Positions 11,446 to 24,769 of a stretch of DNA of 64,000 bases are shown piece by piece; positions within the stretch are counted from its first letter, which is position 1, and the number at the start of each line of letters is the position of its first letter. The notes beneath the pieces are model-generated. The model worked only from the letters and a program-made list of their open reading frames with translations, ran no database searches and had not been told where the DNA came from. Origin of the DNA: Riptortus pedestris (taxonomy: Eukaryota; Arthropoda; Insecta; Hemiptera; Alydidae); NCBI GenBank assembly GCA_019009955.1, contig CM032230.1, forward strand, positions 1,626,001 through 1,690,000, written 5' to 3'. The position numbers and the translations under genes were made by a program.

Positions 11446-14355
11446 TCAACGGGGGACCAGGGCATCTCAACCTGATAACACTATATAGTTAGGTACTAAT
11501 CGTCGTCAATGCAGGACCAGGCATCTCAGCCTGATAACACTATGTAGTTAGGTACTAATCGTCCGTCAATGCAGGACCAGGCATCTCAACCTGATAACAC
11601 TATGTAGTTAGGTACTAATCGTCGTCAATGCAGGACCAGGCATCTCAACCTGACAACACTATGTAGTTAGGTACTAATCGTCCGTCAATGCAGGACCAGG
11701 CATCTCAGCCTGATAACACTATATAGTTAGGTACTAATCGTCCGTCAATGCAGGACCAGGCATCTCAGCCTGATAACACTATATAGTTAGGTACTAATCG
11801 TCGTCAATGCAGGACCAGGCATCTCAGCCTGATAACACTATATAGTTAGGTACTAATCGTCGTCAATGCAGGACCAGGCATCTCAACCTGATAACACTAT
11901 ATAGTTAGGTACTAATCGTCCGTCAATGCAGGACCAGGCATCTCAGCCTGATAACACTATATAGTTAGGTACTAATCGTCGTCAATGCAGGACCAGGGCA
12001 TCTCAACCTGATAACACTATATAGTTAGGTACTAATCGTCGTCAATGCAGGACCAGGCATCTCAACCTGACAACACTATGTAGTTAGGTACTAATCGTCC
12101 GTCAATGCAGGACCAGGCATCTCAGCCTGATAACACTATATAGTTAGGTACTAATCGTCCGTCAATGCAGGACCAGGCATCTCAACCTGACAACACTATG
12201 TAGTTAGGTACTAATCGTCCGTCAATGCAGGACCAGGCATCTCAACCTGACAACACTATGTAGTTAGGTACTAATCGTCCGTCAATGCAGGACCAGGCAT
12301 CTCAGCCTGATAACACTATATAGTTGGGTATCTATCGTCGTCAATGCAGGACCAGGCATCTCAACCTGATAACACTATATCGTTAGGTACTAATCGTCGT
12401 CAATGCAGGGCCAGGCATCTCAACCTGATAAGACTATATAGATAGGTACTAATCGTCGTCAATGCAGGACAAGGCATCTCATTCTGATAATACTATATAG
12501 TTAGGTACTAATTGTCGTCAATGCGGGACCAGGCATCCCAACCTGATAACACTATATAGTTAGGTACTAATCGTCGTCAATGCAGGACCAGGCATCTCAG
12601 CCTGATAACACTATATAGTTAGGTACTAATCGTCGTCAATGCAGGACCAGGCATCTCAACCTGATAACACTATATAGTTAGGTACTAATCGTCGTCAATG
12701 CAGGACCAGGCATCTCAACCTGATAACACTATATAGTTAGGTACTAATCGTCGTCAATGCAGGACCAGGCATCTCAACCTGATAACACTATATAGTTAGG
12801 TACTAATCGTCCGTCAATGCAGGACCAGGCATCTCAGCCTGATAACACTATATAGTTAGGTACTAATCGTCCGTCAATGCAGGACCAGGCATCTCAGCCT
12901 GATAACACTATATAGTTAGGTACTAATCGTCCGTCAATGCAGGACCAGGCATCTCAACCTGATAAAACTATATAGTTAGGTACTAATCGTCCGTCAATGC
13001 AGGACCAGGCATCTCAGCCTGATAACACTATATAGTTAGGTACTAATCGTCCGTCAATGCAGGACCAGGCATCTCAGCCTGATAACACTATATAGTTAGG
13101 TACTAATCGTCGTCAATGCGGGACCAGGCATCCCAACCTGATAACACTATATAGTTAGGTACTAATCGTCGTCAATGCAGGACCAGGCATCTCAACCTGA
13201 TAACACTATATAGTTAGGTACTCATCGTCGTAAATGCAAGACCAGGCATCTCAACCAGATGACACTATATAGTTAGGTACTAATCGTCGTGAATGCGGGA
13301 CCAGGCATCCCAACCTGATAACACTATATAGTTAGGTACTAATCATCGTCAATGCAGGACCAGGCATCTCAACCTGATAAAACTATATAGTTAGGTACTA
13401 ATCGTCGTAAATGCAGGACCAGGCATCTCAAACTGATAACACTATATAGTTAGGTACTAATCGTCGTCAATGCAGGACCAGGCATCTCAACCTGATAACA
13501 CTATATAGTTAGGTACTGATCGTCGTCAATGCAGGACAAGGGATCTCATTCTGATAAAACTATATAGTTAGGTACTAATCGTCGTAAATGCAGGACCAGG
13601 CATCTCAACCAGATGACACTATATAGTTAGGTACTAATCGTCGTCAATGCGGGACCAGGCATCCCAACCTGATAACACTATATAGTTAGGTACTAATCGT
13701 CGTCAATGCAGAACCAGGCATCTCAACCTTATAAAACTATATAGTTAGGTACTAATCGTCGTAAATGCAGGACCAGGCATCTCAACCAGATGACACTATA
13801 TAGTTAGGTACTAATCGTCGTCAATGCGGGACCAGGCATCCCAACCTGATAACACTATATAGTTAGGTACTAATCGTCGTCAATGCAGGACCAGGCATCT
13901 CAACCTGATAACACTATATAGTTAGGTACTAATCGTCGTCAATGCAGGACCAGGCATCTCAACCAGATGACACTATATAGTTAGGTACTAATCGTCGTCA
14001 ATGCAGGACCAGGAATCTCAAACTGATAAAACTATATAGTTAGGTACTAGTCGTCGTCAATGCAGGACCAGGCATCTCAACCTGATAACACTATATAGAT
14101 AGGTACTAATCATCGTCAATGCAGGACCAGACATCTCAACCTGATAACACTATATCGTTAGGTACTAATCGTCGTCAATGCAGGGCCAGGCATCTCAACC
14201 TGATAAGACTATATAGTTAGGTACTAATCGTCGTCAATGCAGGACCAGGCATCTCAACCTGATAACACTATATAGTTAGGTACTAATCGTCGTCAATGCA
14301 GGACCAGGCATCTCAACCTGATAACACTATATCGTTAGGTACTAATCGTCGTCAA
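11446..14355. repeat. 59-bp minisatellite, about 49 copies
   Basis: Direct tandem array with a unit of about 59-60 bp containing GGACCAGGCATCTCAACCTG and GTTAGGTACTAATCGTC. Units differ by point changes (TATATAG/TATGTAG, CAACC/CAGCC) and by a one-base indel (CGTCGTC versus CGTCCGTC). Variant types occur in blocks, for example the CGTCCGTC form dominates early and at 12800-13090, and the CAACCAGATGACAC form at 13250-13980. That pattern suggests segmental amplification of multi-unit blocks. No coding capacity. Confidence 0.97.
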
Positions 14356-15345
14356 ATAATTTAAACCTCGAGGATGATGGTCAACTGTCTCAAGAGGTGG
14401 CTTCCAGGGCGGAATGGGGGGGGGGGTGCTTGGAACGACACTACCGACTACTTCCACCCAATTAGGCTGTTTATTGTGTAGTCATCATTATCTGTAGATT
14501 TACCAACAAGAATTTATCAGGTAGTGTTATCACCCGATTAGAAGGATCCAATCTCGACCTTCCTCACTCCTTAGCTGAAGTTGATCAGCAAACAATAATC
14601 TCAATTAGGACGTTTTTTTGGTAGTTTTGATCATCTAGGGAGTGGCGGAGGTCCAAGAGAAATTTATCTGTTTGTAATGTCACCATGTAGAAGAATTCTA
14701 TGTGGAACTCCATCCATCCCTTATCTGACGACTATACCGAGTTTCAGTCAAATAAGGATGTTTACTTTATGAATCTTCATTACTGACCCAAGACAAAACG
14801 AAAACAACTGATGTTACAAACTTGGCGCCGTTTGCATATATAATACATATAAGGAAGGCTATTCTGAGAGAAAGGAGGTCTCTAAATGGTCACTAATTAG
14901 TTGAACTTAGAACAAGCTGATGAAAGCTATCTGAGGTTTGTTGTCCTTTTATTCAATATACCGAGATCAGCAGCTTACTCAATCTGAGAGCTATTAGTAG
15001 CAGCGTGGAAAGGAATCTAATTGGAGTAGGTCGAATGGAGTCACAGCTGACTAGTCGTTAAGCCTGGAGAACATCGACAGACTTGGAGTCTAGCTGATGA
15101 CCTGCGCTAGTTATAGATGGCAGATATGCAAATGAACCAAACTCAACTCAATCAGACGTCTTAATAACTTGCTACAAGATTTAACCTTCTTCTCCCCTTT
15201 TCTGTACCGCTCCATTCTCGTTTATGATAATCCTATCGCTCGTTAATACTAATTCTCATTAACCTTTAAGTGACTGGTGAGTACTATAAAACAGGAAATT
15301 GAGTAAGTGGGGGGGGGGGTTCTTTATGCTTTCAAACTTCCCTCG
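14356..15345. other. Intergenic, no recognised feature
   Basis: Sequence looks unique. A poly-G run lies near 14407-14416. Confidence 0.45.
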
Positions 15346-16120
15346 ATTTTATTAGCAGATTTCCCTGAAGGAAAATATGCTATTGAGGTCGTACACTTGA
15401 CGCAACTTTCAAAAAATTTCCATCCTACCCAGGAGATGAAGAAAATGAGTTCCGTTCATAACTATACGAGTATATACACCACACAGACACATATGCTTGT
15501 CTGTTAACGCTCTTGCGATTGCAATTTCAGTTTGACTGTTACCTAAGTCGTTTTTTAAACTGCTTTTTGTAAATAAAAAATCAAGTTCGTTAATGGCTCA
15601 AATCACTGACGTGTAAGGTGCGAGGAGTGGAGGTGGGGGATTTCGAAATATCTCGGTTGTTAAATGTCGAATCGAAAAGTTTATAGAAACAATCTTCCTA
15701 TGAATCTTGTTATTTACATATTTTCTTTATCAAGAATATTAACCGAGATATAAGCACTTTTTAGTTTTGAGCCTTCAGAAGACCCCTGCCCCTACTGATG
15801 TCATATTAACAATAAGCTGTTATATCATGAACCCCTTTATTGGCAAGTTCAATACCAAATAATGTTTTCTTGAAAGGTTGCAGTGTGAGGTACAAGCAAA
15901 TACATTGTTTGATGGCGTCAACAATTAGGATTTTACGATTGGTCACTGAAGTTGATCGTCGTTAAGGGTCAAAACGGACCAATAATGGGGGGGGGATTCG
16001 ATAATCCATAATATCTCCGGTTTATGAGTCGTAACGAAAAATGATAAGGAACTAATCTTGCTAAACTATTGATAGTCTGATTTTTGTAGCTCAAATATGA
16101 AGCGAGTTATTTGTACTTTC
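15346..16120 (-). mobile_element. HINE relics, one or two copies
   Basis: TTAGCAGATTTCCCTGAAGG and TATTGAGGTCGTACACTTGA mark a 3' end at 15350. The core follows (GTCTGTTAACGCTCTTGCGA, TTCGTTAATGGCTCAAATC, ATATTAACCGAGATAT). A second diverged core follows at about 15925-16110 (TAAGGGTCAAAACGGACCAA, ATATCTCCGG). The segment CCCCTACTGATGTCATATTA (about 15787) recurs in the copies near 19880, 32690 and 54970 and marks a subfamily. Confidence 0.7.
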
Positions 16121-16732
16121 TTGATTTCAGCCTTCACTAAACCCCTACTTATAGTCAAGAAGAGACCAATCGTGGGTTATAGCCGCAATTGGGAAAAAGG
16201 GAGGATCTGCTCGGAAGGCCGCAGAGTAGTTTGTCTTCTGCGCATCTACCCTTACCAGGCCAAACCTGTCTCACATTATTACCATGCCATACTTTGCTTA
16301 CTAATTGTTTGCTGTATAATTAGAATTCAATTATTGTAATTGATTTTATTAAACTTGCAAATTATATTTATGCCTGGCGGAATGGAGATATGTTCAGACT
16401 GCAAACTGTTCATATTAATGTCATGTATCGACAACTGAATTCCATTATCTTGTACAAAAGGAATTCACTTAGAAATACCAATTAATTTTCAGTGATACTA
16501 ATCATCTTGTTGCGCTCTATAGGGCGAAATGTTAATTTTATCTTCATCAAGACTATTGAAGCTAATTCCACTTCATGTCTTTATAATTGCTGGTATAAAA
16601 AGTTCCTCCTTGGCCGTAATTGGACGGAACACCAACAGGCAGATTACAGTAAACACTTATTCATGATGATGATGATGTTGCCAGTTTCTTCTATCTCTCT
16701 CAAGGTCCTATGACACGAATAATCAGCAGGCA
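16121..16732. other. Intergenic, no recognised feature
   Basis: No recognised element. Short open frames lack domains. Confidence 0.45.
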
Positions 16733-18672
16733 TGGTTATGTAGCTATAACTGGCACTTGGCTTGCTGTAGAGCTAGGAGAACCTCTGGGAGATGAATATA
16801 TGGTTATGTAGCTATAACTGGCACTTGGCTTGCTGTAGAGCTAGGAGAACCTCTGGGAGATGAATATATGGTTATGTAGCTATAACTGGCACTTGGCTTG
16901 CTGTAGAGCTAGGAGAACCTGTGGGAGATGAATATATGGTTATGTAGCTATAACTGGCACTTGGCTTGCTGTAGAGCTAGGAGAACCTCTGGGAGATGAA
17001 TATATGGTTATGTAGCTATAACTGGCACTTGGCTTGCTGTAGAGCTAGGAGAACCTCTGGGAGATGAATATATGGTTATGTAGCTATAACTGGCACTTGG
17101 CTTGCTGTAGAGCTAGGAGAACCTCTGGGAGATGAATATATGGTTATGTAGCTATAACTGGCACTTGGCTTGCTGTAGAGCTAGGAGAACCTCTGGGAGA
17201 TGAATATATGGTTATGTAGCTATAACTGGCACTTGGCTTGCTGTAGAGCTAGGAGAACCTCTGGGAGATGAATATATGGTTATGTAGCTATAACTGGCAC
17301 TTGGCTTGCTGTAGAGCTAGGAGAACCTCTGGGAGATGAATATATGGTTATGTAGCTATAACTGGCACTTGGCTTGCTGTAGAGCTAGGAGAACCTGTGG
17401 GAGATGAATATATGGTTATGTAGCTATAACTGGCACTTGGCTTGCTGTAGAGCTAGGAGAACCTCTGGGAGATGAATATATGGTTATGTAGCTATAACTG
17501 GCACTTGGCTTGCTGTAGAGCTAGGAGAACCTCTGGGAGATGAATATATGGTTATGTAGCTATAACTGGCACTTGGCTTGCTGTAGAGCTAGGAGAACCT
17601 CTGGGAGATGAATATATGGTTATGTAGCTATAACTGGCACTTGGCTTGCTGTAGAGCTAGGAGAACCTGTGGGAGATGAATATATGGTTATGTAGCTATA
17701 ACTGGCACTTGGCTTGCTGTAGAGCTAGGAGAACCTCTGGGAGATGAATATATGGTTATGTAGCTATAACTGGCACTTGGCTTGCTGTAGAGCTAGGAGA
17801 ACCTGTGGGAGATGAATATATGGTTATGTAGCTATAACTGGCACTTGGCTTGCTGTAGAGCTAGGAGAACCTGTGGGAGATGAATATATGGTTATGTAGC
17901 TATAACTGGCACTTGGCTTGCTGTAGAGCTAGGAGAACCTCTGGGAGATGAATATATGGTTATGTAGCTATAACTGGCACTTGGCTTGCTGTAGAGCTAG
18001 GAGAAACACGTGGAGATGAATATATGGTTATGTAGCTATAACTGGCACTTGGCTTGCTGTAGAGCTAGGAGAACCTCTGGGAGATGAATATATGGTTATG
18101 TAGCTATAACTGGCACTTGGCTTGCTGTAGAGCTAGGAGAACCTCTGGGAGATGAATATATGGTTATGTAGCTATAACTGGCACTTGGCTTGCTGTAGAG
18201 CTAGGAGAACCTGTGGGAGATGAATATATGGTTATGTAGCTATAACTGGCACTTGGCTTGCTGTAGAGCTAGGAGAACCTGTGGGAGATGAATATATGGT
18301 TATGTAGCTATAACTGGCACTTGGCTTGCTGTAGAGCTAGGAGAACCTCTGGGAGATGAATATATGGTTATGTAGCTATAACTGGCACTTGGCTTGCTGT
18401 AGAGCTAGGAGAACCTGTGGGAGGTGAATATATGGTTATGTAGCTATAACTGGCACTTGGCTTGCTGTAGAGCTAGGAGAACCTCTGGGAGATGAATATA
18501 TGGTTATGTAGCTATAACTGGCACTTGGCTTGCTGTAGAGCTAGGAGAACCTGTGGGAGGTGAATATATGGTTATGTAGCTATAACTGGCACTTGGCTTG
18601 CTGTAGAGCTAGGAGAACCTGTGGGAGATGAATATATGGTTATGTAGCTATAACTGGCACTTGGCTTGCTTA
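16733..18672. repeat. 68-bp minisatellite, about 28 copies
   Basis: Very homogeneous direct array with a 68-bp period; the unit contains TGGTTATGTAGCTATAACTG and GAGCTAGGAGAACCTCTGGG. The main variation is CTCTGGG versus CTGTGGG, plus GAGGTGAAT in two units and one unit (about 18001-18015) with a clustered change to AAACACGTGG. Homogeneity suggests recent expansion. The unit contains a TAG AGC TAG stop-rich stretch, so it is not coding. Confidence 0.97.
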
Positions 18673-19243
18673 CACTCCATTCCAACATAGCAATTCACTA
18701 TCCTCCTAAAGGCTCTTTCCCAATATAATCAAAGACATCTTTTTGTTCCTCAACTTATACTAACTCCATTTTAGAGAGCTATTTATAAACAACACTAACC
18801 ATACGTTACAAATGTCAAGGTTACACGCGTTATTTTATTTCATTGTTTGAGGTCGATCGTCACTCATTAGTAACACAATAGAAAACAAAATCTGTCTAAA
18901 GCGACATAGGCTTAGTCAATAATGATTTCCGATAAATCAATGATTGTTTATTTCGCTAAAATGTGTTTGGGCATTAGGCAAATAGCGGGTTACGCGCAGC
19001 AAGTACCTTACTCGAAGCCGGGAACATTATTTAGCTCTGGAGGCTTGATGCTTGGACTAGTGTCAGGGTCTCAGCTCAGCATAGCGAGGTATTGCACAGC
19101 TATTAGTAAATTAGCAGTGATATATGATAAGTAATGCCACCACAATATGGCAGAGCATAGTTGAAGCTTAGCAACCAACCTCCTGACAAAGCCGTGTGGC
19201 TGGCCCTCGTTTTCGTTCAGCTATTAAGACAATGATTTACATT
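18673..19243. other. Intergenic, no recognised feature
   Basis: One open frame of 70 codons (18922-19134, plus) has no recognisable domain and no supporting context. Confidence 0.45.
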
Positions 19244-19345
19244 TTTAGCAGATCCCCCTCAGAGAAATCAGCTATTGAGCTTGTACACAAGATAAGATTT
19301 TCAAAATCGTCTTCAAATGGCCCTCGATCCTACCTCTAACGGGGT
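19244..19345 (-). mobile_element. HINE 3'-end fragment
   Basis: TTTTTAGCAGATCCCCCTCA and GAAATCAGCTATTGAG, then TCTTCAAATGGCCCTCGATC. Only the terminal block is present. Confidence 0.7.
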
Positions 19346-19406
19346 TCTAAGAGGTTTAGGGAATTATTTGTATGCCTCGTCCTTCACACGTGCAGTTCTC
19401 TGATTC

Positions 19407-20052
19407 TTTTTAGCAGATTTCCCTTAAGGGTATCATCGTATTCATGACGCGATTTTCCAAATTTTTCTTCAAATGTCCATCGATCCTACCCAGGAGATGA
19501 CGAAAATGAGGTCTGTTCAAGACTGTATATGTGTGTGTGTGTGTGAGTGTGAGTGTGTGAATATATATTTGTCTGTTACCGCTCTAGCGGCTGCAATTTT
19601 TGACTTATCGTTACCAAACTTGACATATAATCGTTTCATACAAAAAGAAAGATCATGTTCGTTAACGGCTGAAATCGGACCAGGGGGAGGGGGGTTTAGA
19701 GGGGCAAAATTTCGAAAATTTCGTAATATCTCCGTTATTATGCGTCGGATCGAAAAATTGTATAGAATAAATCTTGTTTAAAATGTAATGTCCTATAAAT
19801 ATTGTTATGTATATTTTTTCACTATCTTGATTATTAACAAAGATATTTGCATTTTTTAATTTCCGGTCTTCAGTAAATCCCCACTCCTACTCATCTCATA
19901 TTAACAATATCATATTATGTTATGAAGCACATTATTTGAAGCTTAAATTGTTCTCATTGAACTTTTAAGATTTGAGATAAATACATATATGCAAATACGT
20001 GACGCACTGGGAAATCTGCTTAGTTAACGAAGCCCCTGCGTGAAGGACTTTT
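19407..20052 (-). mobile_element. HINE copy
   Basis: Minus-strand copy from CTTTTTAGCAGATTTCCC to CCCCTGCGTGAAGGACTTTT. The hairpin has lost part of one arm (TTAAGGGTATCATCG). The microsatellite is a GTGTGT/GAGTGT stretch (19526-19559), not TA. Its 5' end abuts the Tigger transposase remnant at about 20053. The open frame 19473-19781 falls inside it and is not a gene. Confidence 0.82.
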
Positions 20053-20602
20053 AAGAAACAGTTGTTGTTCGATGTATCAAAGCACCGTCTCCATAGCATC
20101 TGTCGCTTGGGTGTGTGTAATGCGAGCTTCTGTTCCAATTTCGACGGGATCATAATCTTCTTCTTCTTTGGAGACAATGTAATGCTAAATCTATCATCAG
20201 AATCGGCCCATTGTTTCACATCAGTTTCTTCAACGTCTTCACATCCTTGAATTTTAGTGAAAATGCTAAGAATTTCAACATTTATTCCTTCTTATTGCCT
20301 ACTGATTTCATCTTCATCTGGTTGTCGTGGATCTTCACATTGATCAACTTCTAAAGGTCTAATTTTATTCCATGAATTTTTTAAATTTGAAGATGGAATC
20401 TCTTCCCAAGCATCAGCTAGCATGTATACAACATCTTTTATATTAACCAATTTTAAGGCTTCTAATAAATTGATTGAATGTTCTTCAATTCTTCCGAAAA
20501 TTGTAGTCATTAACTTTCGCCTATAGCGTCTTTTTAATGACTCAATGGGTTGGATCAATGGGGTGACGTTAGGAGGAAGAAAAACAGCACGGATGTCACC
20601 AC

Positions 20603-20604
<2 letters not shown>
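20053..20604 (-). pseudogene. Tigger-like transposase, C-terminal part
   Basis: Reads in one frame from 20603 down to about 20053 with a single in-frame stop (20289-20291). The translation begins GDIRAVFLPPNVTPLIQPIE, the typical pogo/Tigger/jerky DDE sequence before and including the PxxTxxxQP segment. SLKRRYRRKLM follows, then NIKDVVYMLADAWEEI, and after the stop an acidic tail with DVKQWADSDDRF and LEQKLALHTPKRQ. This family cuts and pastes DNA at TA sites through a DDE catalytic core and has a CENP-B-like DNA-binding head. The catalytic core itself is absent, so the copy is dead. Confidence 0.85.
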
Positions 20605-21400
<796 letters not shown>

Positions 21401-21402
21401 TT

Positions 21403-21537
21403 CTAGTCATGCACTGTTGCAATTCCCACCTTGTATTCATTAGCAATTTTCGTTAGTGACTCACCTTTCTCCAGCCTATCGATCGCCTCTAACTTGGTCT
21501 CCAACGATACAACAGTACGCTTACGTTTTTCACTCAT
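21403..21537 (-). pseudogene. Tigger-like transposase, N-terminal HTH
   Basis: ATG at 21535-21537, then 44 codons: MSEKRKRTVVSLETKLEAI and later GESLTKIANEYKVGIATVHD, then TAG (21403-21405) and AAA. This is the CENP-B N-terminal/pipsqueak helix-turn-helix of Tigger-type transposases. The family usually continues with W-K after a VxD motif here, so TAG plausibly replaced a TGG tryptophan codon. The HINE begins two bases further on. Confidence 0.85.
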
Positions 21538-21850
21538 GACTTTAAAATCACTCCACTTTCAAACCAAAGAAGAAAAAGAACAGCACTTCACTCTGCGTAA
21601 GTTGAAGGCAGACTGAAGGCCTTTAACTGTTTCCAACAGGAAGCTAGGTTTGTTTACTAAGACCAGACCACCGAGTATAGAAGGAACTCTTCAATACTCA
21701 CTGGACCCGAACCTAAGAGGTTCGGAGAAACAGATCTTCACATCCGTGGGACTGTCGATCCTCCCTCGCGCTCCCACACCCTCATCTCACGCCTCTTTCC
21801 GCGAAGCTAGGACGAAGTAATTCCCCCCCCCCCCTCCCTAGCAACTCAAA

Positions 21851-21911
21851 ATGTTTCGGTTAAGCGAGAGAATCGGTTAATCGGGTTTCGGATAATCGGG
21901 AGTCTACGTAG
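21851..21911 (-). repeat. Tigger terminal inverted repeat (one end)
   Basis: On the minus strand this reads GTAGACTCCCGATTATCCGA, then two more CGATTAACCGA-type motifs. GACTCCCGATTATCCG-like ends are typical of Tigger elements. The spaced repeats are probable transposase-binding sites. The outer end is near 21905-21911 beside a TA. Confidence 0.7.
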
Positions 21912-22049
21912 AGTAGAGATAAGGTGATTAGTGTGTCAGGTGGAAAAGTTTGTGCAGCCTTTCTTTGAGTAAACAATGCCATTTCCACAAAGGTATTATA
22001 AAGGTAAAACAGCTCCAAATAGGGAATAGAGTGTAAGATAATATAATAG

Positions 22050-22100
22050 CCGTGGAAAGTCTCCTTAGTCTATCGCCGTGTGACGAGAGACCTTTTTTTC
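22050..22100 (-). mobile_element. HINE 5'-end relic
   Basis: GTGGAAAGTCTCCTTAGTCT followed by GTGTGACGAGAGACCTTTTT is a diverged version of the family end (GTGGGAAATCTGCTTAGTTT, then GCGTGACGGACTTTTT). Confidence 0.5.
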
Positions 22101-22232
22101 TTGCTGATTATTGTTTTCTTAACATTTCTTTTTGTGAAATCTTGAGACACCACATAAATCAGTAAACTCCCGTTTGTGGTAAATGATGTCTTTAAATTTT
22201 AATTATTACATTGATTTCTAATCCTCATTGGC

Positions 22233-22354
22233 TTTTAGCTGATTTCCATTAAGGGAAATCAGCTATTGAGGTCGTACTCATGACGCGATTTTCGAAAATT
22301 TTCTTCAAATGTCCATCGACCCTACCCAGGAGATGATGAAAATGAGGTCCGTTC

Positions 22355-22414
<60 letters not shown>

Positions 22415-23077
22415 CTGTTAACGCTCTCTCTCTCTCAATTTTTGTTTGATCGTTACGAAACTCGATATTTAACCGTTTAATGTAAAAAAGACAGATCGAG
22501 CTCGTTAATGGCTGAAATCGGACCAGAGGGAGGGGGGGGGTTTAGAGGGGGGAATTTCGAAAATTCAAATTATCTCCGTTATTATGCATCGGATCGAAAA
22601 ATTGTATAGAACCAATCTTATTGCAAATTAAATGTACTATAAATATTGTTATATTCATTTATTCTCTATCTTGAATATTAACCGAGATATTTGCATTTTT
22701 ATGAAGTCTGTGGTCGGGTATAGTTCGGATAACGTCGGCCATCTTCGTCATTTCTCGGCTCAGGCGGAAGCTTCTTCTAACCTGGCGTTTCTAACCTTAC
22801 CTTACCTTCCTTACTTTGTGAGATTTATGCAAATACGTTTTGTTCATCCGCCCCCTCCCTTCTTTAGTTCTTGGACTACTAAAATTTGAGTTATTAAAAT
22901 ATAAATTATTCTTACAATTCAGAAGCCGCTTCAGTTGGGTATTTATTTTAATTAACTGAAAGATTTCTCATTATCTAATCACGGTGGTATTGTGTTACCA
23001 GTTTGCAGATTTCTCTATTGTAAAACTTCACAGGGGAAATCTGCTTAGTTTACGCAGCCCCTGCGTGACGGACTTTT
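22233..23077 (-). mobile_element. HINE copy (subfamily with long 5' region)
   Basis: Minus-strand copy of about 845 bp from TTTTAGCTGATTTCCATTAA to CCCCTGCGTGACGGACTTTT. The TA tract is at about 22361-22410, and the expected GCTCTAGCGGTCGC is replaced by a short CTCTCTCTCT run. The stretch between core and 5' end (about 22700-22990) matches the copy at 1400-1760 (for example TTAGTTCTTGGACTACTAAA), showing a shared subfamily. Confidence 0.87.
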
Positions 23078-23141
23078 AAATCTGTGTCCGTTTATACAGC
23101 ATACATTCTATGCCAGAAATGCAGTTGGTCATTTTTGTATA

Positions 23142-23278
23142 TTAGCAGATTTCCCTTAAGGGAAATCAGCTATTGAGGTCGTACTCATGACGCGAGTTTC
23201 GAAAAATTTCTTCAAATGTCCATCGATCCTACCCAGGAGATGACGAAAATGAGGTCCGTTCAAAATTATATATCTATC

Positions 23279-23320
<42 letters not shown>

Positions 23321-24280
23321 GTAACCTCTGTCTGTACATTGATTTTTTTCGCGAAATTTCACCATAACTTTTCGTTTCACATGTCATAGACACCATAACT
23401 GTATTTTGTTTCTTTGGTGTCTGTTTATTTGTTTGTTACCTTTTCACGCATAAACGGCTGAACCGAATTTTATGAAACTTGGTAAGTATATTACTACTAA
23501 CCCAACTTAAACTTTAGGCTATGTTAATATTCTCTGAGACGAACAGGAGTAGGGGTTATAAGGGAGGCCTGAAATTAAAAATAGTGATATTTCGTTTCCT
23601 ATTGGGGTTTTGGCAAATATGCACATAACAAAAGTGGTTTATTTTGTTATTTAGAGAAACTTTTGTCATATACACTTTTGTCGTATACCTAATTATAAAG
23701 GCGTTATACGCCAAAAAGTGATAGCAGAAGTCAACAATTTTATTTGGCACAAAAGACTCAACCGAACTAAACCAAACTGGGTATGTGAATTAGCACTAAC
23801 GCCTTCCTTATAATAAGCCATACTAACATTTGTAGGGACGGGCAGGAGTGGGGGTTATAAGGGAGGCCTGAAATTAAAAATAGTGATATTTCGTCTCCTA
23901 TTGGGGTTTCGGCAAATATGCACATAACAAAGTGGTTTATTTTATTATTTAGTGAAATTTGCTCAACAATTCTTTGGAACTACAAGGTACCTCACCGGGA
24001 AAAACTAATTCAAATGTATGTTCATATTTTGTGCTTAATAATTCAAATCTATGCATAATGCACAGGAAACGGGAAATATGACAATATGTAGAACAGTGAA
24101 GTCTTACATAAAAAAATAATTTTATTATTAACAAATCCACAGAAACGACGGGCATTTAAACTTAACACTGGGACGGGTAAATGTCAAAATATTGTGCAAA
24201 GTAAAGCCTTGCCAAAAAAAATACCATCACCATTAAGCCTCATATGAATTCCCGAGCGAAGCCGGGTATCTGAGCTAGTA

Positions 24281-24315
<35 letters not shown>

Positions 24316-24769
24316 CTGTTAACGCTCTAGCGGTTGCAATTTTCGTTTGATCGTTACCAAACTCGATATTTAAACGTTTTATGCAAAAATAAAGATCAAG
24401 TTAATGGCTGAAATCGGACCAGTGGGACGGGGGGGCGGATTTAGAGGGGAGGATTTTCGAAATATCTCCGTTACTATACGTCGGATCGAAAAATTATATG
24501 GAATCATTCTTATTGCAAATTAAATTTACTATAAATAATGTTATATACATTTATTCTGTATCTTGAATATTAACCGAGATATTTGCATTTTTCTGTTTTC
24601 AGCTTCTGAGATGAGATCGGCTAACTTCGGGTCTAGTCGTGAGTTTCCTTCAAGAGTTAGTTCGGGCCGTTCCCGTAACTGTTTGACTCTCTATTCTGAA
24701 ATTTCTCTATTGTAAAACTTCACGTGGGAAATCTGCACAGTTTACGCAGCCCCTGCGTGACGGACTTTT
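23142..24769 (-). mobile_element. HINE copy, split by a Helitron
   Basis: The 3' end is at 23142-23272 (TTAGCAGATTTCCCTTAAGG) and the remainder at 24279-24769, ending CCCCTGCGTGACGGACTTTT. Both parts meet in the TA tract when the Helitron at about 23273-24278 is removed. Restored length is about 620 bp. Confidence 0.86.
23273..24278 (+). mobile_element. Helitron nested in the HINE TA tract
   Basis: It starts at a TC within TATCTATCTACTATAT (23273 or 23277), then AAAATTGTAACCTCTGTC. It contains two diverged GGAGTGGGGGTTATAAGGG-type units and ends with the hairpin CCCGAGCGAAGCCGGG and CTAG (24275-24278), followed by T. No protein is encoded. Confidence 0.83.

Noticed and set aside
11446..14355. 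Regularly repeating units that might suggest a CRISPR array
   Set aside because: Units are contiguous with no unique spacers, and the genome is eukaryotic; it is a minisatellite.
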